A DNA stretch of 64,000 nt from Orthonyx spaldingii (lineage: Eukaryota; Chordata; Aves; Passeriformes; Orthonychidae), in NCBI GenBank assembly GCA_013397795.1, contig VZTJ01002639.1:2210025-2274024 (forward strand), in the 5' to 3' direction. Position 1 is the stretch's first letter, and each line of letters begins with the position of its first letter. The translations under genes were made by a program, and so were the position numbers. The notes beneath the pieces were generated by a model. It did no database searches. It worked only from the letters and a program-made list of their open reading frames with translations, and had not been told where the DNA came from. Of the stretch, positions 51,301 through 57,300 are shown in pieces.

Positions 51301-54300
51301 ATAAAATTTGATACAAATATATGTAATGACAGGAACAACTGTATTTAGACCTTTTTACCTACTTGCAGTAAATACACATTTACAGATATCTTATTCACAG
51401 ATTATCTTTAACTACTTGTTTTTGAGTTTGTAGATGAATCCTGTAGCATTTACTGAAATCATAAATGCATATATTTGTGATCTGTGTTTATAATCACCTA
51501 CTGTACTTTGCTTCTCATTTAAATGACTGCACTTTTGAGAAATATAAACCATAACATAACAAGCTGATTCTGAAAAATAATTCTCAAATTGTCATGAAAA
51601 GACACTTCCAAACATTTAAGTTCACAGCCATTCTTGAAATAAAACTCAAAATTTTTACAAAGTTTAATTTCAAAATGGCATTTTAAGGGTTGCAAATTCT
51701 CTGAATTAATTAACTTGCAGGGCTAATCACAAAGTTGAAGGAGATGAAGATTTACAGGGAGTGCCAGCAGTCCCCTTCCATTCCCATGGGTGAGCTGAGG
51801 GTGCAGCAGGGAAGCACTGCAGTCCTTTGCAGACTCCTCCATCACACACATTTAGGGAGCCAGACAGCAGTCATGGCCCTGCTCAGAAAAAGGCTGTATC
51901 AGCATCTTGGTAAGGTTACTGAGATGTGGGCTAAAACATCTTTCTAATTGAGGCCATGTGCCACTGATCTATCATAGGCACAGAGTCTGATGTGGGGTTG
52001 CGCTCACTAAGGGTTTCAAGTAACAGAAAACTGTCAGGTTTTGGGGTTCAGGACTCTTGATGATTATAAAAACATCCCATACAGCAGTCCTAAAGAACTG
52101 TTGCCCATACAAATCATGTGTGGTCTGAATTGCTACTTATTTCCCAGTGCTGACACCTTGTTCTATGGATGAAAAGAAGAGCTGACTTCTGATCATCTCA
52201 AAACTTTCAGAAAATTTACAGTCAGGTTCTGTATTCAAATGTGAGATAGCTAAGAAATAATTTATGCTCCTTTGACAATAATGATGCATGTGAGCACTTA
52301 ACACAAATGTATTGCAGCATATGCCTGAGTGAAGGATTGGCCACAGCAAGTCCAGCAGGAATACCAGTTTAACAATCCTGTGGTGTACAGCACATTTTCA
52401 TTCCTGACTCCACTCTGCACCAGCCAGGTCCCTTTGGACTGCAGAAGGGAGCAGCTACAGCTGTACTCTGCAGCCTGATAGAGCCCTGGGGCACAAGGAT
52501 TCTAAACAGCAGGATGATGATTTCCTGCAGTGGAAAATGCTCCAGCCTCTGCCCCTTACCTCAGTGCAGTAGTGTTTTTCAAGCCTTTGACTTTCCTTTT
52601 GCTTCTGGCAGGTGAGGGAGAGCACAGACACGATGGTGCTGTTGCCGCTGCTCTCGTGTGGTGCCGTCCAGGATGTCAGGGCAGTCGTGGAGCTCAGCAC
52701 TGTCACAGTCACATGCTGGGGCTTCTCAGTGAGCTCCTCTATCCACTCACCTGTGGGGCCTGGGATACGTCCCAAAAGCACAGGTGAGCAAGCCACTCCA
52801 TCCACATTTAACATATGTGCCTCTATCCATTTGAGGTACATGTGTTAAAACACCCTTCTTTCAGGGAATTGTTTATGGCTGGTCAGGGAGGCTGGACTGG
52901 CAGCTGTCCACCTGCACAGCCGTCAGGCAGCAGAGATGGCAGCCCCTGGGAAACAGCCTGAGGCCGCTGCTACTTCACCTGCAGCAGGGCTGATGACAAG
53001 AGAAACGTGACTGTCTGAAAATTCGGATTGCAGTATTCTCTACTGCTTACCAGAAACCACCCAGCAGTATCAGATTTGCTCCAAGGGAGTGCTTAAAAGC
53101 AGTGACAGCGAATAATGTACAGATCACTGACCAATATTAAAGGATAAGCACACAGAATTTTTTGCCTCTCCTCATACTAACACACTCTCCAAGTGTACCA
53201 CAGCCTTGGGAGCATGAAAATCAAGTTCACCGAGGTCACAACAGTGAAGAATCTCATTTTTCATCAGACTTTTTGGAGCACTTGATAGAGAACACAGCTT
53301 TAAATATAGATGAAAGAACATTTTGGAAAATAACTTCAGCTAGTCTTGGCCAAAGTTTCATATTTCATGAAAATAGCCTGTTTTTCTCGTCACTTTTAAG
53401 TGGTACTTGTGACAGCTCTGTCCTTGACATTTCCTCTGTGCAACTCATGGTAATTTACATTTATTGATAAAATAAATGCAAGAGCAAGAATGTGGTTTAA
53501 GATCAGCCTATAAGATTTGACTGCTATCTGGATGTAACAAAAATATGTAACACAAGCCAGTAATTTGACAGGATGATTCACCGACCGAGCACTACAAGGA
53601 AAAGATAAGACTGACACTGTGGGCAAAATTTATTCAGAGCAGCAGACCCACATCCAAGCAAGTAAAAAAAGAGGAATTTGGTAATTAGATTATTCTCTGG
53701 AGACGGTGGATGTACATGTAACTCTCACTATTCAGAAACTGTTTCAGCACTGGCATTAAGGGAACAGAGATACCTTGTGTCATGACCCAGAGTTGTAGCT
53801 CCACACAAAAAGCCTACTTGATCAAACTCATAAAGAGGAATGAAAATGCAATTTCAACTTAATAGTATTTGTGCAGACCTCCAATTTGGCATTCTACCAG
53901 AAATACATATAAAATCTATATGAAATACTAAGGAACTTGTGTTTGTCAGAAAAAATAAGACAACTGCCAAGAACACTCATTTTGTTCTAAAAGCCTGCAA
54001 AATTAACTGACAAAACCCAAAAACCTAAAGGTTTATATGTGTTACATGTAAAATTAAAATAGCAATGTCTTCCTGTTATACCTTAATACTTTATCCACAG
54101 TGAGATTTTAAGGTTCATCCTTAATCTGGCCATCCATATCCCTACACTTTGGATTAACATGGCCTCATTTCTCTCAGGTCCACACTTCATGGAGGACACT
54201 GCATTACATATTGCTTAATGAAAATACGTCACACCTTGAAAAATGGAATAACATTTGGTAGTAATAGCAATGCTACATATATATTTATCTACTTTAATGC

Positions 54301-57300
54301 TTTTCATATAATGAAGCTGTCTAACTATTCCTAAATAAAAAGAGAAGACAGTGAAATTACAACAGCAGAGACCCTCTATATCATGTGGTGTTTCCTCTAT
54401 GTTTTCCAATTATTGTTTCTTTCAAATATAAAGTTGTTTAAAACAGGAACAATAGTGGAATTGCTACATGCAGTCCAGCATTATGATTAATTTAAGTCTA
54501 AATACTTTGAATTTGTAAATGTTATGAGCTACTAAAGGCACAATTTTTATTCATAATGTACTGAAATACTTGAGTACATATCCTTTTAACATGAATTTTT
54601 CTGCCAGCTTTAGCTATGGTGTCTTGTTGCAGCATTCATGGTTTGGGAAGGCATTATCTTGCCACATGTAAAATTGTGCAGTATGCAAGTATTCCCCTTT
54701 CTCATTCTGTGGGCATTCTGTAGGGCATATCTATTTCCTTTTGCAGAAAAAGGTACAAAGGTGACCACAGCCATTAGAGGGATAATGATCTGAATTCACC
54801 AACACCTGTCTCACTTGCTGATCTAATTGTCAGTCACAGGATTAGTTTACACAGCAGTGTATTATTACTTTGTCTTTTACTAAATCTCCAGTTAAGAAAC
54901 TCTGGGATTCTACAGCGAAATAATAAATTACATTTTATCCTTTGAATTTAGCAGGCTGAACCACTTCATCTACTGTAATTTGCTCTGTGCTCTCTCAGAG
55001 TCCAGTGTTTAACTGTGCAATTCCCACACTCTCTGCCTGAGCTGCCCTTCATCCCTAACCTGGTACATACTCCAGGAGTACGGGAGTTAAATATTTCCAA
55101 GACTCTCTATAACCACTAAATTAATTCTTGGAATTAAATCCTCACTACGAGAGATGCAAAAGGGAAACCAATTTCAGTGAGCCACTTCTGAACACTGGCA
55201 ATGACTCCATCACATCACTTGCTTTCAGTTCTTAACACTGCCAGGATGGCACAATGAAGGCCCATCCAGGCAGGTTGCAATATATAACATATTTATACTA
55301 TATTTCCTTCTCTAGCACAGGGAATTCCGGAAGACCAGACTCTTGTGATCCAATGGCAGATGCCAGAGATGTCACAGTGGTCAAACTGTACATTACAGCT
55401 GTGTTGCACAGGGAGAAAAAGATGAGTTTGATGAGATACTTACTGATATAAAAGCTAAGTGTTTTTGCTGATTGACTTCCCCGAACTTCACAAGAGCCAG
55501 AGGAGCTAAATGTTGTTACAGACAACTTATATTTTCCTGGTTCTTTCAGTTCAGCAACAAATTTGTGAGTGTCCTCACTCACTGTCCAAAACTCAGTTGA
55601 GTTCTCTAAATCGGCGGAAAAAAAGAGGGTGGATTAATTAAAATTTGAAAGGTTCTAGCCACTAAGAAAATTATTTATCTGAAATGCTAATCTTGTTTCA
55701 ACTGTAGGATTAAAAGTTATTCAAAAGGACTGCATTTTAACAGTGTGGCAATATGTACAACAGTATAAATCTTGTTCAACAAAAGAGAACTTCAAATTGC
55801 AATTTACTCCTCCTCCCTTACTTTTATGGTGCCCAAACAGAAGTAGATGCTATTCAATGCAAAAACTCAAGAAATGCAGGGGATCTACCAAAGCCCTCTG
55901 AAGCACAGGACTAGATAATTAGTAATTTGTAGAGGAGACAATGCACCAATGGAATTATAGAAAAGAAGGATGATAAGGGCACAACGCTCTGCTTTACCTT
56001 CCCTTTCAATGTTGATATGGAAACCATCAAATGCAGTGGGGGGCTTTGGGGGTAGCCAGGTCAGCACCATCTGCACAGGAAGGAAAGGAGGGGGCTCTGC
56101 TGTGGGTCTGCCAGACGTGTAGGCATCACTGGCCTCGTAATCACTGGGAACTGCATTGACAAACTCCTCTTCCCCCTCGGATGACTTGGCTTCATTAGAC
56201 CACCAGGACGCCTGCGAGGTGGTTTCGGACTCGGTGCCATTAGAGTGCTCATCCAGCCAGGCTGCAGTTGTGTTTGCTGCTGGAGTTTCGGGTGGGCTGT
56301 CAGAAAGATGGCTAACTTTTTCTTTCCTTATGATTTCTTGTGGTCCCATGAAGGATTCTTCCGCAAAATTCCCACTGTGCTCTTCCCAGTTGTTTCTGTT
56401 GATTGGTACAATCTGGACAGAAATGTTTCGAGGTGGGTAAGGAACTAAAAGGGAAGAAAGGAATAGTCTTTTAATAGGTATGTTCTGTGCACCTTTACAA
56501 TGTTTTAATTCCCCAGAAAATAACATTTTTCTAGGAATTGTTCAAAATAACTTGTTCTTACTAAGATTCTCCCTTCTCTTACATATTCTTATACATATAC
56601 TTACACCAGAAGTGATTTTAGGGGGACCAAGATGAGTATAAATTCACAGAATAATCACAATTCAAGAATGCCAGGAAGTAAAGTAGATGTGAAATCCCAG
56701 TAAATCAAACTTCAGTGCTATTGTAACAGCAAGGCTTCTCTAGTGTGAATCTTAAACAGTGAATCCACATTTATTTTATTGTGTCTTCCAGGAAGATCTT
56801 GATCATTGAAAAAACCCCACCTCTGTCAAATGAATTGAAAAATATATGCAAAACTAATATATGGCATGGCTCATATTTAAAAAAATAACCTTCATGTTGC
56901 TGTAGGGCTTTTCATATGCTTTTAGCAGACACCTTTTCGGAAGCATGAAACATCAGTTTAAATTTTAATATTTGTGAAAGCTTGATCTTAAGATTTGGAT
57001 CTCCAGAAGACAAGATTTTGGCACACAAAGAAGTTACTTCAGCTGGTGCTGGGAGGTGAACACACAGCATTTTGTCTGTCTCACTGTAATTGCTCATCTG
57101 CCTCTCCTGACACACTCTAAGTGTGAGTAGCCTCTGCAAATAATTTTGCCTGGCACCTTTTAAGCTGCCACTTTACAGCACACTAATTTGTTCAACTTCC
57201 ATCCCAGCCACAGCCACTAATGGAAAACCAGACCCTACATTCTCATTGCAGTTCATGTGAAAAATGAGGGATGGGAGGCCAGCATGGGGAAAAAAAAAAA

